From Thermoplasmata archaeon (lineage in GTDB: Archaea; Thermoplasmatota; SW-10-69-26): a stretch of DNA of 12,607 nucleotides. Shown here one piece after another: positions 1-7,845 of this stretch. The notes under the pieces are model-generated. The model worked only from the letters and a program-made list of their open reading frames with translations, was not told the origin of the DNA and searched no databases. Location of the stretch: the NCBI GenBank assembly GCA_003561665.1, contig PWVY01000209.1:1-12607 (forward strand). Direction: 5' to 3'. Within the stretch, counting starts at the first letter, position 1. Each line of letters starts with the position of its first letter. Made by a program: the position numbers and the translations under genes.

Positions 1-531
1 CAACGCAACGAGAACCCCCACCACCGCGACCGCGTTCTCCGTCGCCGCAGCCAACAACGACGAATCCTTCGAACGACGAAACGTATCCACCAACGACACG
101 AACCCCTTCTCCGAACGCTCCCGATCGAACCCCTGATACGACTTGAAAAGCGCGAACGACTCGAACACCAACGCGATGCTCAACACCACGTAATTCACCC
201 GCACATCGACATCCACGAAAGTCTCCCCGATTGCCGTGATCCCCTCACGAACCGCCGCGAACCCCGCCACCCCGAACAACAGGACGGTCACAACGAACGC
301 GAAGAAATACTGCTCCTTCCCACGCCCAAACGGATGCCGACGCGAAGGCCCCTTCTCGCTTAACCGGAACCCCAACAACAACAAAACCTGGTTCGCGATG
401 TCCCCCAGCGAGTAGTACACCTGGCTAAGCATGCTCACATTCCCCGTCAAAAGGTAAGCAAAAAGCTTCGCCACCGCGATCAACGCGCTAGCCACAAGCG
501 AGAACAAAACGACAAGACGCGTGGAGACCAT
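1..531 (-). CDS. Cation diffusion facilitator (CDF) family transporter, N-terminal 177 residues, cut by window edge
   Basis: The reading frame is open from an ATG at 531 to the window edge, so the C-terminal part of the gene is missing. It encodes hydrophobic helices typical of CDF metal/proton antiporters, which export Zn, Mn, Fe or similar ions across the cytoplasmic membrane. Helix 2 reads LTGNVSMLSQVYYSLGDIANQ (residues 28-48), matching the SxSMLxEAxHSLxDxxNQ motif of the ZnT9-like branch. It is followed by HPFGRGKEQYFF (66-77), the hallmark loop of this branch, and by TENAVAVVGVLVAL (164-177), matching the EDxAALxG motif of helix 5. Two usual metal-site positions differ: the HxxxD histidine is Tyr40 (Asp44 is kept) and the helix-5 aspartate is Asn166. 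The metal may therefore be unusual, or transport may be lost. It lies 73 nt downstream of the AbiEi-like gene on the same strand. Family assignment is firm; substrate is unknown. Confidence 0.88.
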   Translation of the reverse strand, partial: MVSTRLVVLFSLVASALIAVAKLFAYLLTGNVSMLSQVYYSLGDIANQVLLLLGFRLSEKGPSRRHPFGRGKEQYFFAFVVTVLLFGVAGFAAVREGITAIGETFVDVDVRVNYVVLSIALVFESFALFKSYQGFDRERSEKGFVSLVDTFRRSKDSSLLAAATENAVAVVGVLVAL

Positions 532-604
532 GCAAGCAGGCGTGAAGCCCCAGCACGGTCCTCGTTGAAAACCTCCACGAGGTCATCAACACCCAACAAC
601 AAGG

Positions 605-1372
605 CTACTCGAGAACATCCTCAGGAACCCACACGTTCCACGCCTCCACAAAACGCCCCTCCCCCATGCTCGTCCCAAAACCAACCGCCTCCTCCGAGCA
701 CCCCTCCATCAACGCCTCCCTATGCTCCCCCCCAAGCGTCCACTGATCCGCGTACACATCCAAAAGGAAGCCTACCCTGTTGTACACATGCGCTTCACCG
801 AGCAACCCTAACGCCTTCAACAATCCACTCCCCCGCACGTAGCGAAAGCGTCCCAACGCCTCCACCACGTGCCCAACACCCCCCGCCCAGTCGGGTCTCG
901 CCAAGCAATCCACCACGGTCCACTCCCTGCTCGCCACGTTCACCCCTTGACCCTTCACGAACACCTCACGCGAAGCATCCAAAACCCGCTCCTCGCCAGC
1001 CTCGACAGGAACGAACCGATGCCCCCTGTGCTCGAGCGCATCGAACGGAGCCGGCGTCACAATGTACGTCGCATCCAACGCCTCATCCACCACGTCATGA
1101 ACCTCAAGCGCCGAATGATACGAGACCACGTACGGCTCGGTCAACTTGCTTGCAACCAGGTACGGATCCGCAGGGGGAGGATCCTCGCGCTCATCAAGAG
1201 GCACAAGCGCGAAAAGGTCAGGACGAACACGATCAAGGAACCCACGCTCGACCATCAAGTCAAGCTGCTGGCGCACATGCCGAGGGGTTTGATCAAGCGC
1301 ATCGATCGCTTCCTCAGTCGTGAAGACCTCACGATCGGAGAGGACCTGGTACAAGTAAGGAGGCGCAGGCAT
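605..1372 (-). CDS. AbiEi-type antitoxin / transcriptional regulator (type IV toxin-antitoxin family), orphan
   Basis: A 255-residue soluble protein. Residues about 5-57 look like a winged helix-turn-helix: EEAIDALDQTPRHVRQQLDL, then a wing ending VERGFLDRVRPDLFALVPL. This is followed by YLVASKLTEPYVVSYHSALEVHDV (71-94), which resembles the linker and C-terminal domain of AbiEi antitoxins, where 'G.Y.L.P' and 'Y.S..SALE.HG' patterns are typical. AbiEi proteins repress their own promoter and neutralise the nucleotidyltransferase AbiEii. No AbiEii gene is beside it: the beta-CASP gene is upstream and a CDF gene downstream, so it is either solitary or a regulator of its neighbours. The ATG at 1372 was preferred over an in-frame TTG at 1381; neither has an SD sequence. 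An inverted repeat ends two bases before the ATG. The start is 52 nt after the previous stop. Family call is from recognisable motifs, not from a search. Confidence 0.7.
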   Translation of the reverse strand: MPAPPYLYQVLSDREVFTTEEAIDALDQTPRHVRQQLDLMVERGFLDRVRPDLFALVPLDEREDPPPADPYLVASKLTEPYVVSYHSALEVHDVVDEALDATYIVTPAPFDALEHRGHRFVPVEAGEERVLDASREVFVKGQGVNVASREWTVVDCLARPDWAGGVGHVVEALGRFRYVRGSGLLKALGLLGEAHVYNRVGFLLDVYADQWTLGGEHREALMEGCSEEAVGFGTSMGEGRFVEAWNVWVPEDVLE

Positions 1373-1373
1373 A

Positions 1374-1402
1374 GGATGCAACGCGCGTGAAGGCGTGCAT
1401 CC
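1374..1402. promoter_or_regulatory. Inverted repeat abutting the AbiEi-like start; possible operator or hairpin
   Basis: GGATGCA at 1374-1380 is matched by TGCATCC at 1396-1402. With A1381 bulged, the arms extend by CGC (1382-1384) against GCG (1393-1395), giving 10 pairs around an 8-nt loop. It sits directly before the ATG at 1372, inside the 52-nt gap after the beta-CASP gene. AbiEi antitoxins are known to bind inverted repeats in their own promoters, so an operator is the natural guess. A hairpin that hides the start or ends the upstream transcript is the alternative, though no T-rich tail follows. Confidence 0.45.
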
Positions 1403-1424
1403 CTCATGCCCGTAACGGTCCCCA

Positions 1425-2972
1425 TCACGGCACCGAGAACGACACGGGTCCCTTCGTATCCATCGGCCACGTCTTGGATCGGTCCTCGCCCACCCAGCCC
1501 GCCATGACGTCCGCGGTCTCCGTGTGGATGGGCACCAAAAGGTCCGGGTCCGCGGCGTCGACTACGCGCCGGATGCCCTCGTTGCCCGCGTGCCCGCTCG
1601 TGTGCGCCCACCCCCAGGAAAGCCCGCAGAGGTCCACCCAGTTCTCCAGTTTCTCGAACGTGATCTCCATCTCCTCGTTGAACGGCTCAGCCTTCCCGTA
1701 CACGTACACCCCATCCATCTTCTTGTTCGGGGGCTTGAACTGCATCATGGCCTGGATGCCGCTGGTGGTGTACAGGATGAACGCGTCCCCGTTGTTCACG
1801 ATCTCCTCGCGCCCGTGTGGGCCCCAATAGATCTCGCCTTCGTCAACGCGGGGGTCCTCGACGAGGTCCCTTGGGTATCCGTAGCGGCTTCCGGTGAACG
1901 TTTCCACGTAAGCTCCATCGTGCTCGCCTACAACCTCTTCGTACAACTTCAGGCTTGATCGGAGCTTCGCTCGAGGGAAATACAGTCCCAAATCCTCCAC
2001 CGCGGGAAGGTCAGGCACGTGCTCGTCGAGGTTCAACAAGAAGTGCGCATGACGCAGACCCACGAGGAGTTGGCGGCCCGTTGCTTCAGCGACGCGGTGA
2101 AGCGTGCGCACCCGGTCCAGATCCGCGGGTGAACCATCGTAGAGGACAAGCCCCTCGTTCTCGTTCGCGATCTGGCACGCCCGTTCGAAAACAGCTTGCT
2201 CGCTATCCAGCGCGTGCGTTTCGGCCTCCTCACCGCCCGGGACCGGTTGGTCGCAGAACGAACAGCGAACCGACGGGTCCCCATCCGTCACGCGGGTTCC
2301 CTCGCACAAGAGAACGTCAACGTGCTCGGCCGCCAACGCGTCCAAGAACGCTTCCGTCTCGTGCCCCCGATACCCATGGAAGCGAAGATCCCCCGTGAAA
2401 CCGATGCGGGCATCCCCGGTATCCAGGATGAAAGCTCCAGCGCCTACGATCGAATGGTCCACCGGATGATACGAGGCCTCGATGTCCTCGATCACGCGCC
2501 GTCCGCCCTCCTGGATAGGTTCGAAATGATCGAACCCTCCAACGTGCGTGAAGTTCGTGCTCTGTTGCTCCTCGCGCAGCCCCATGAACCTGCGCGTCAC
2601 ATCGCTCGTCACCACCGGGATGTCCCGCCGAAGGAGCCCCAAATACCCGCAATGGTCCTGATGGCCATGGCTAAGCAAGACGGCATCGACAGGAGCCCCC
2701 GGGTCGGGCCCCTCCACCACACGCTTGGGCCCATCCTCTCCGTACTCGACCTCGATGTTTTCCTGTTGATAGAGGCCCGGCACCTCGGGGAGGATCCCGC
2801 ATCGGACCAAGTCAAGCCGCCTTTGGGGAACATACAGCGGGAAGTCGAAGTAATGATCCTCTGAACCGAAGGCCTTCCCGAAATCCAAAAGCACGCTCGC
2901 ACGGTTCGCCTCGACGAGGATCTTGTTGCCCCCGATCTCGTTGAGGCCCCCATGGATCGTGACGCGGGTCAT
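1425..2972 (-). CDS. RNase J-like beta-CASP metallo-beta-lactamase-fold nuclease
   Basis: A 515-residue protein with the full set of beta-CASP nuclease motifs. The N-terminal strand reads HGGLNEIGGNK (7-17). The metal motif is SHGHQDH (101-107), giving His102, His104, Asp106 and His107. The third motif is DHS (His173), the fourth GFTGD (Asp195). The beta-CASP part includes HTSGHA (His457, His461), and LVPIHTE (His483) closes the site. RNase J-type enzymes are zinc-dependent 5'-3' exo- and endoribonucleases; beta-CASP relatives also act on DNA, so the substrate here is open. The segment around RCSFCDQPVPGGEE (236-249) holds a CxxC pair that may be an insertion. Its ATG overlaps the ATPase stop by 4 nt (ATGA), and GAGGAG lies about 9 nt before the start, so translation is probably coupled. 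The protein has no membrane segment. It could be a housekeeping RNase J that happens to lie here, or a dedicated partner of the two upstream genes. Confidence 0.88.
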   Translation of the reverse strand: MTRVTIHGGLNEIGGNKILVEANRASVLLDFGKAFGSEDHYFDFPLYVPQRRLDLVRCGILPEVPGLYQQENIEVEYGEDGPKRVVEGPDPGAPVDAVLLSHGHQDHCGYLGLLRRDIPVVTSDVTRRFMGLREEQQSTNFTHVGGFDHFEPIQEGGRRVIEDIEASYHPVDHSIVGAGAFILDTGDARIGFTGDLRFHGYRGHETEAFLDALAAEHVDVLLCEGTRVTDGDPSVRCSFCDQPVPGGEEAETHALDSEQAVFERACQIANENEGLVLYDGSPADLDRVRTLHRVAEATGRQLLVGLRHAHFLLNLDEHVPDLPAVEDLGLYFPRAKLRSSLKLYEEVVGEHDGAYVETFTGSRYGYPRDLVEDPRVDEGEIYWGPHGREEIVNNGDAFILYTTSGIQAMMQFKPPNKKMDGVYVYGKAEPFNEEMEITFEKLENWVDLCGLSWGWAHTSGHAGNEGIRRVVDAADPDLLVPIHTETADVMAGWVGEDRSKTWPMDTKGPVSFSVP

Positions 2973-5900
2973 GACATCTCACTCCTCAACGCAGCGGGTG
3001 CGCCCATGGAGAGGCGTTCCAGGAGCGCGTCAACCTCAGCCCCAGCCTCCTCTCTGGGCACGCCTGCCCCGTTCAATCGTTGCATCACGCGCAACCGGAT
3101 CTGCTCGGCTGATAAGGGCTCAGCGGCGTCGATGTGGCCGTTGTCCTCGAAGTAGGCTTCCAGTTCGTCCATCTTGCCCCGACGGAACCGGTCAACCCGC
3201 CCCTTGCGCAGCGCCTTGATGACGCGGCTGGCCTCCCCGTTGACCTCCTGGGCAAGCTGGGTGACCTCGTCGATGAACGTGCTGCTCACGGCGCCGCTGG
3301 CCTCAAGGGCCGCACGATCCACGGGCACGCCACGGCCTTGCTTCCAGGCCCGCACGAAAGCGCCAAGCGCAAAGCCCCGGCGGCGCAGATGCTCAAGCGT
3401 GTCGGGATCATCGGTGACCAGGTCACCGCCGCCGCGGTCGATCAAATTGTCCAGTTGTCCCCAGCGCTCGATGCCCAAGCACAAGAGATGGTGAAGCAGG
3501 TCGACGTCCTCCACCAGATACCACAGGTGCGCGGAACCCTCACCTGCTCTGGGGTTGAACGGGTCCACGCCGAGTTCTTCCCCGTAGGAGGCATGGTCGT
3601 GGCCGTCGGGATCCGGCGGCGTTGGGGTATGGACGCGGATCTCGGAGAGGTCTGGGATGGTCACGCGATCGGGGAGCTGTTGCACCTCAGCGAGGTCGAT
3701 GACGGCGTGGTCGACGGGAGATCCTTTGAGTTCAGCCAGCCACTTGGCGACCTCGTCGCCTTGCGCGGTGAAGTAGAAGATCTGGCGACCCTCCTGGGCG
3801 AGCTTCATGGTCGATCGGATGATGATCCGGGCCTTGGCGTCGTCCGTGTTGGCGAGGGTCTCGTCCAAAACGAGAGGAAGTTTCGTGCCTTTCTCCTGGT
3901 GCTCGACGAACGCGATCCTCACGGATAAGAGGACCTGGAGCCGGGTTCCGCTGGAGAGCGCATCGAACGCGAAGCCTTTCTGCTTGACCGTGTCGTAGGC
4001 TCGGAACGCCGTCCCGTCCTCCTCCAGGTCGAGCCTGTACCGGTCGTTCGTGATGGTCTCCAACACATCGGAGGCATGTTCGAAGACCTTGGACTGTCGG
4101 GCCCCGCTGGTGGCTTCACGAACGTGCTCGGCCAACACATGACCCACCATGGACGCGTAGTCGTCTAGCAGGACGCCTTCAAGCGCGTCCAATGCCCTCT
4201 CCTTGTTGGCCAACGCGTCCTCTACGGCGTGTGCTTTCTTGGCTCGCTTGATGTCTCCCTCGATCGTGTTCTTCTCCTGGAGGAGGTCTTCGTATCGTTC
4301 AGCGGTCTCTTTGGCCTCGCGCTTTGCTTGCTCGAGCTCGGGCACGCTCTTCCCCATCAGTTCGGGTTCATACCCGGGGGCCTCCTGCAGGCGTCCTTTC
4401 TTCTCGTCGAGCAGGAGTTTAGCATCGTCGACGGCCCCTTTGGCCTCCTTGTAGTCCGGAGCCATCTCGCACAACTCGACCAAGCGCTCGTGCTCGGTAG
4501 GATCTAAACCGATCTCGTTGAAGAGCGCATCACGCTTGGAGGAGAGCTCTTGGGTCTTCTCGTCGGCTTCCCTGATCGTAGCCCGTGCTCGCTCAAGGTC
4601 CGCGTTCGCGTCGTCGTGTTTCTTGGCACGAACCTCCAAACCCCTGATGTGCTCCGTGGCCTGGGCCGCATCCGTGACGGTCTTGTACCCATAGGATGCA
4701 AGGTCCTTGATGAGATCCTCTCGGGCGGATTGGATCTGCTCTTCGACCGCCTGGGTTTTTTCCTTTGCCGCCTGGACATCGTCGTGGGCCTGCTGCCACC
4801 GGCTCACCGCTTGGGCCAGCATGAAAAGCTCCACCTCCGTTGTGTCGGGTGCGACCCCGAACCGTTCCTGGAGGTTTTCCCGAGCTTTTTCGATCTTGCG
4901 CCTGTTCTCTTCCAGCGCCGTAGCGTCGTCCCGAAGAGCTTCGAGGCGTTGACGGCGCTCCTCCTCGATCTTATGCTCCGCGATGGCTGTTTGGATCTCG
5001 CTCAAGCGGGCCCGAACGGCGTCCGGTTCCCAACGGGCCGGTGCAGCGATGTCCAACTGCTCGACGGTGCGCTGATGCACGGCCCGTGGGTTCCCCGCTT
5101 GAGGTTCGCTTGATTCTCCTTGGATCCCATGCCATAGGATGCCTCCTGCGGCCAGGATGCCGATGTAGAACGCAGGATGAACGAGGAACCCGAGCGCGGC
5201 TCCTGCCCCCGCCACCAAGAGGGTTGAAAGGATCAGGAGCGTGCGAAGGCTGCCTTCGTCTTGGGCGGGAGCTTGTGTGGGTTCCTGAAGCCAGTTCTCG
5301 AGCGCTTGGCGTCCACGTCGGAGGGTGTCCAGGTCCTCGTCCGGCGTATCGCTGCTGGCTAACCAGCGCTCAGCGGCCTGGTGGGCCTCCCGGTCGGCGT
5401 GGATTCGCTGGGCGTCCTTGGCGAAGGCGGAAAGCTCCCCCCAGGCCACCGGATTCAACGCCTCCAGATCCTTCGCCTCGACGTCGATGGGCACATCGTT
5501 TTGAGCGTTGCTTCGACGAGCCAGCGCATCGGAAAAGGACGCCTCGTGGTCTCGCTTCTTCGATTCGAGCTCCAAGAGTTCGTCCCGGTGCTTTTTGAGG
5601 CGATGGATGAACCCCTCCCGGATGCCATCCTTGGGAAGAGCAGCCTCTTCAAGATCATCGTGGGCCCGCTTCTTCGCATCCTGGGCTTCCTTGCGTTTTT
5701 GTTCCCACGCCTCGATGCGAGCGTCCAGTTCCTCGACCGTGTCGGCCTCGTCCCCGTCAATGTCCTTGAGGATCTCAGGGAAAGGCTCCAGCTTGGCCTT
5801 CGCGCCTTCAAGCGTACTGCTTGCCTTAGCGTGGTCGATGGCACGATCCAGAAGATCCAGGCGTGCCTGGGCCAGGCGTGCCTTCTCGAGCTCGCGTTCG

Positions 5901-6469
5901 ATCTCAGGGAGGGACTGCTCGGCGGCGCGAGTCTCGTTGACGACGGTCTGGGCTTGGCGGTAGTGCTCGTTGGCCTTGGCCGCCTTCTTCCCCTCTTTCT
6001 TCTTCCTGGAGGTGGGGCCGTTCGAGAACGAGAGGGCTCCCTTGGCTTGCGCAAGGTCGTAACCGCCGGAGGATTCTCGCGCGATGGCCTCCGCGAAGGA
6101 CCTGTCACGGGTGTCCTCTTGAAGAAGGTCGTGGAGGGAGAGGTGGTAGCGGTCTCGTTGGTCGGCTGGCGGCAGGCTTGGCGCGGTGGCCTCCTGACCG
6201 TCGCGTTGGTACGTGGCTCGTTGACGATCGACCTCCACGCGCCAGGTTTCCTCTCCCAACGAGAACCGGCCTAGGATGCTGGCGTGTTTTCGGGCCTTGC
6301 TGGGCCAGAGGATATCTTGGATGGCTCGCGCGGTGGTGGTCTTGCCGGATGCGTTGGGGCCATGGATGATGTTGACGCCGGGGCTTACATCGTCGAGGGT
6401 GAAGCCGCCGGTCTCGAATCCGGGGGCTTGCACGATGCGGATCTCCTCCAGGGCGAGTTGCGAGGTCAT
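2969..6469 (-). CDS. YhaN-like SMC/Rad50-superfamily ATPase with central transmembrane hairpin and extended C-terminus
   Basis: A 1166-residue ABC-type ATPase of the SMC/Rad50 group. The Walker A motif is GPNASGKTT (37-45). Long charged coiled coils run about 155-400 and 480-765. The C-terminal half-site has LSSGTRLQ (838-845, ABC signature), PLVLDET (865-871, Walker B with Asp869/Glu870) and ANTDD (873-877, D-loop). The position where Rad50 and SMC proteins carry the switch histidine falls in FYFTAQ (898-903). Between the coils are two hydrophobic segments (about 408-429 and 432-448), forming a membrane hairpin as in Bacillus YhaN; there is no CxxC zinc hook. Beyond the ATPase head, residues about 930-1166 form a linker and a helical domain that Rad50 lacks. 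Its ATG overlaps the nuclease stop by 4 nt and has GGAGG 7 nt before it. By analogy with SbcCD and YhaON it should control the upstream nuclease by ATP-driven conformational change, possibly at the membrane. Family assignment is strong; the physiological role is inferred. Confidence 0.9.
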   Translation of the reverse strand: MTSQLALEEIRIVQAPGFETGGFTLDDVSPGVNIIHGPNASGKTTTARAIQDILWPSKARKHASILGRFSLGEETWRVEVDRQRATYQRDGQEATAPSLPPADQRDRYHLSLHDLLQEDTRDRSFAEAIARESSGGYDLAQAKGALSFSNGPTSRKKKEGKKAAKANEHYRQAQTVVNETRAAEQSLPEIERELEKARLAQARLDLLDRAIDHAKASSTLEGAKAKLEPFPEILKDIDGDEADTVEELDARIEAWEQKRKEAQDAKKRAHDDLEEAALPKDGIREGFIHRLKKHRDELLELESKKRDHEASFSDALARRSNAQNDVPIDVEAKDLEALNPVAWGELSAFAKDAQRIHADREAHQAAERWLASSDTPDEDLDTLRRGRQALENWLQEPTQAPAQDEGSLRTLLILSTLLVAGAGAALGFLVHPAFYIGILAAGGILWHGIQGESSEPQAGNPRAVHQRTVEQLDIAAPARWEPDAVRARLSEIQTAIAEHKIEEERRQRLEALRDDATALEENRRKIEKARENLQERFGVAPDTTEVELFMLAQAVSRWQQAHDDVQAAKEKTQAVEEQIQSAREDLIKDLASYGYKTVTDAAQATEHIRGLEVRAKKHDDANADLERARATIREADEKTQELSSKRDALFNEIGLDPTEHERLVELCEMAPDYKEAKGAVDDAKLLLDEKKGRLQEAPGYEPELMGKSVPELEQAKREAKETAERYEDLLQEKNTIEGDIKRAKKAHAVEDALANKERALDALEGVLLDDYASMVGHVLAEHVREATSGARQSKVFEHASDVLETITNDRYRLDLEEDGTAFRAYDTVKQKGFAFDALSSGTRLQVLLSVRIAFVEHQEKGTKLPLVLDETLANTDDAKARIIIRSTMKLAQEGRQIFYFTAQGDEVAKWLAELKGSPVDHAVIDLAEVQQLPDRVTIPDLSEIRVHTPTPPDPDGHDHASYGEELGVDPFNPRAGEGSAHLWYLVEDVDLLHHLLCLGIERWGQLDNLIDRGGGDLVTDDPDTLEHLRRRGFALGAFVRAWKQGRGVPVDRAALEASGAVSSTFIDEVTQLAQEVNGEASRVIKALRKGRVDRFRRGKMDELEAYFEDNGHIDAAEPLSAEQIRLRVMQRLNGAGVPREEAGAEVDALLERLSMGAPAALRSEMS

Positions 6470-7773
6470 GCGTGCTCCTCCTTTTGGTCCAGGAGCGTGT
6501 CCAGCAGGAGCCGTGCTTGACGTTTAACCATCCCAGCGGCTTGTTCTCGGTCCGGGGGGTCCGTCCAGCCCTCGCGGCGGAGCAGGTTGTACGTGCTTGC
6601 TCCGTGCGCGGTGCGCATGGCTTCCATGGCCTCCTGGACGAGGGGTTCTTGCTCGTACGCTTCAGGCCCTCCGCTTTCCAGGTCGAGCAAGAGCTGGGCC
6701 AGGGAAGCCACGGGGGTGTTCCCTTGGGCGAGGTCGTGGAGGTCGACCGCGGGCTTGGTGTGGATCTCGAGGCTCTCGACGTGCACGGGGAGGGTCCCGA
6801 TCTTGAGAGCGAGCTGGTGGGTGAGCTCGTCGCGGGCGCGTTGGATTTGGGCGTGGCCTTGGGCGCGGCCGGTGAGGTGGATGCGGGGGAGGTAGAGTTC
6901 GAGGGGGCCGGTGTCGATGTTGGCTTTGATGTGCTCTTCGAGGGTTTTCGAGACTCTGGGAGGGATGGCTTTGGCGTCTTTGGCGCCTTGAGCGTCGACA
7001 TCGAGCGTGTCGTATCGGATGCTAGCGAGGGGTCGTTGTTGGGGTTGGATGTCGCCTGCGGCGGTGGCGTTGAGCATCCAGGGGCCGTGCTGGCCGGTCT
7101 CTTTGGGGCTTAAGGGTTGAGGTGATCCGGGGTAGAAGATGAACGGGTCGTTCTCGCGGTGGATCGTGGGTTTGTGGATGTGGCCTAGAAGCCAGGCGTC
7201 CACCGGCGCATCGATGAGTTCGCTGGTGGGAACGGGAGCGTAGTCGCTTTCGGGGGTGTCCAGATCGGCGTGGAGGATGCCGAGCACGGGGGCATCGTCG
7301 CTTGTCGGGTCAAGATCGTAGTCGGCCAGGGGGCTTGAGAGGATGTGTTCGCTGGGGAAGGACCAGCCTTCGAAGTGGGCCAGGGGTGTCCCGTCGCGGT
7401 GGAGGGTCCAGCGTTCCCAGGAGCCGTCCTCGCCGAGGAGGTGGAGGTGGTCGAGGTTGAGGTCGTGGATCATGCGGGGGAGAACGTCGAAGTCGTGGTT
7501 CCCGCCGACCACGATGAGGGGGATGCCTGCTTCGTCGAGGGTTTTGGCTGCGTTCTCGAAGGCGCCGTAGGCTTCGAAGTAACGGTTCTCTCGGTCGACG
7601 ATGTCGCCGGTGATCACGACGGCGTCGACGGGTTCGTCGATGGCGGCTTGGACGGTTCGTTGCCAGATGGTTCGAGGGGAGAAGGGTTGGCCGTCGATCT
7701 CGCTTGGGATGCGGGTGGGGTGTCGGCCAAGATGGATGTCGCCTGTGCAGAGTATCGTGACGTCGTCGACCAT
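6466..7773 (-). CDS. Mre11/SbcD/YhaO-type metallophosphoesterase nuclease
   Basis: A 435-residue protein with the complete Mre11-type metal site: GDIHLG (Asp12, His14), TGDIVDR (Asp57), GGNHD (Asn92, His93), LHAD (His168) and GHIHKP (His198, His200). These residues coordinate two metal ions, usually Mn, for DNA exo- and endonuclease activity. After the catalytic domain come GSPQPLSPKE and a helical C-terminal region rich in Leu and Glu, where SbcD/Mre11 proteins normally contact the ATPase coiled coil. The ATG at 7773 is chosen because GGAG lies 7 nt before it. An in-frame ATG at 7794 would add MGHRRRS and has no such site. The stop overlaps the start of the SMC-like ATPase by 4 nt, the usual arrangement of sbcD-sbcC and yhaO-yhaN pairs. 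It is the first gene of the minus-strand operon. No signal peptide is visible. Confidence 0.9.
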   Translation of the reverse strand: MVDDVTILCTGDIHLGRHPTRIPSEIDGQPFSPRTIWQRTVQAAIDEPVDAVVITGDIVDRENRYFEAYGAFENAAKTLDEAGIPLIVVGGNHDFDVLPRMIHDLNLDHLHLLGEDGSWERWTLHRDGTPLAHFEGWSFPSEHILSSPLADYDLDPTSDDAPVLGILHADLDTPESDYAPVPTSELIDAPVDAWLLGHIHKPTIHRENDPFIFYPGSPQPLSPKETGQHGPWMLNATAAGDIQPQQRPLASIRYDTLDVDAQGAKDAKAIPPRVSKTLEEHIKANIDTGPLELYLPRIHLTGRAQGHAQIQRARDELTHQLALKIGTLPVHVESLEIHTKPAVDLHDLAQGNTPVASLAQLLLDLESGGPEAYEQEPLVQEAMEAMRTAHGASTYNLLRREGWTDPPDREQAAGMVKRQARLLLDTLLDQKEEHA

Positions 7774-7845
7774 GGATCGTCTCCGGTGGCCCATCCCCTG
7801 GACGGGCAGCTGTGGGTTGACAGCGCCCGGGTTACATCAAGGAAC

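Noticed and set aside
565..1390. Long plus-strand frames opposite the AbiEi-like gene, rich in Pro, Ser, Thr, Arg and His
   Set aside because: Low-complexity products without domains, antisense to a gene with a recognisable winged helix and AbiEi motifs; they are mirror frames of GC-rich DNA.
3134..3928. 264-codon plus-strand frame inside the ATPase gene
   Set aside because: It lies opposite the ABC signature and Walker B coding region of the ATPase, which is clearly the real gene; the product has no recognisable domain.
1371..5140. The word ATAGGATGC occurring at about 1371, 4691 and 5132
   Set aside because: Two copies lie inside the ATPase coding sequence in codon contexts that explain them; no regular spacing, so chance is likely.
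5381..6274. 297-codon plus-strand frame inside the ATPase gene
   Set aside because: Opposite the N-terminal coiled coil; repeats of Leu/Val/Gly are what an antisense reading of Glu/Lys/Ala-rich coils gives.
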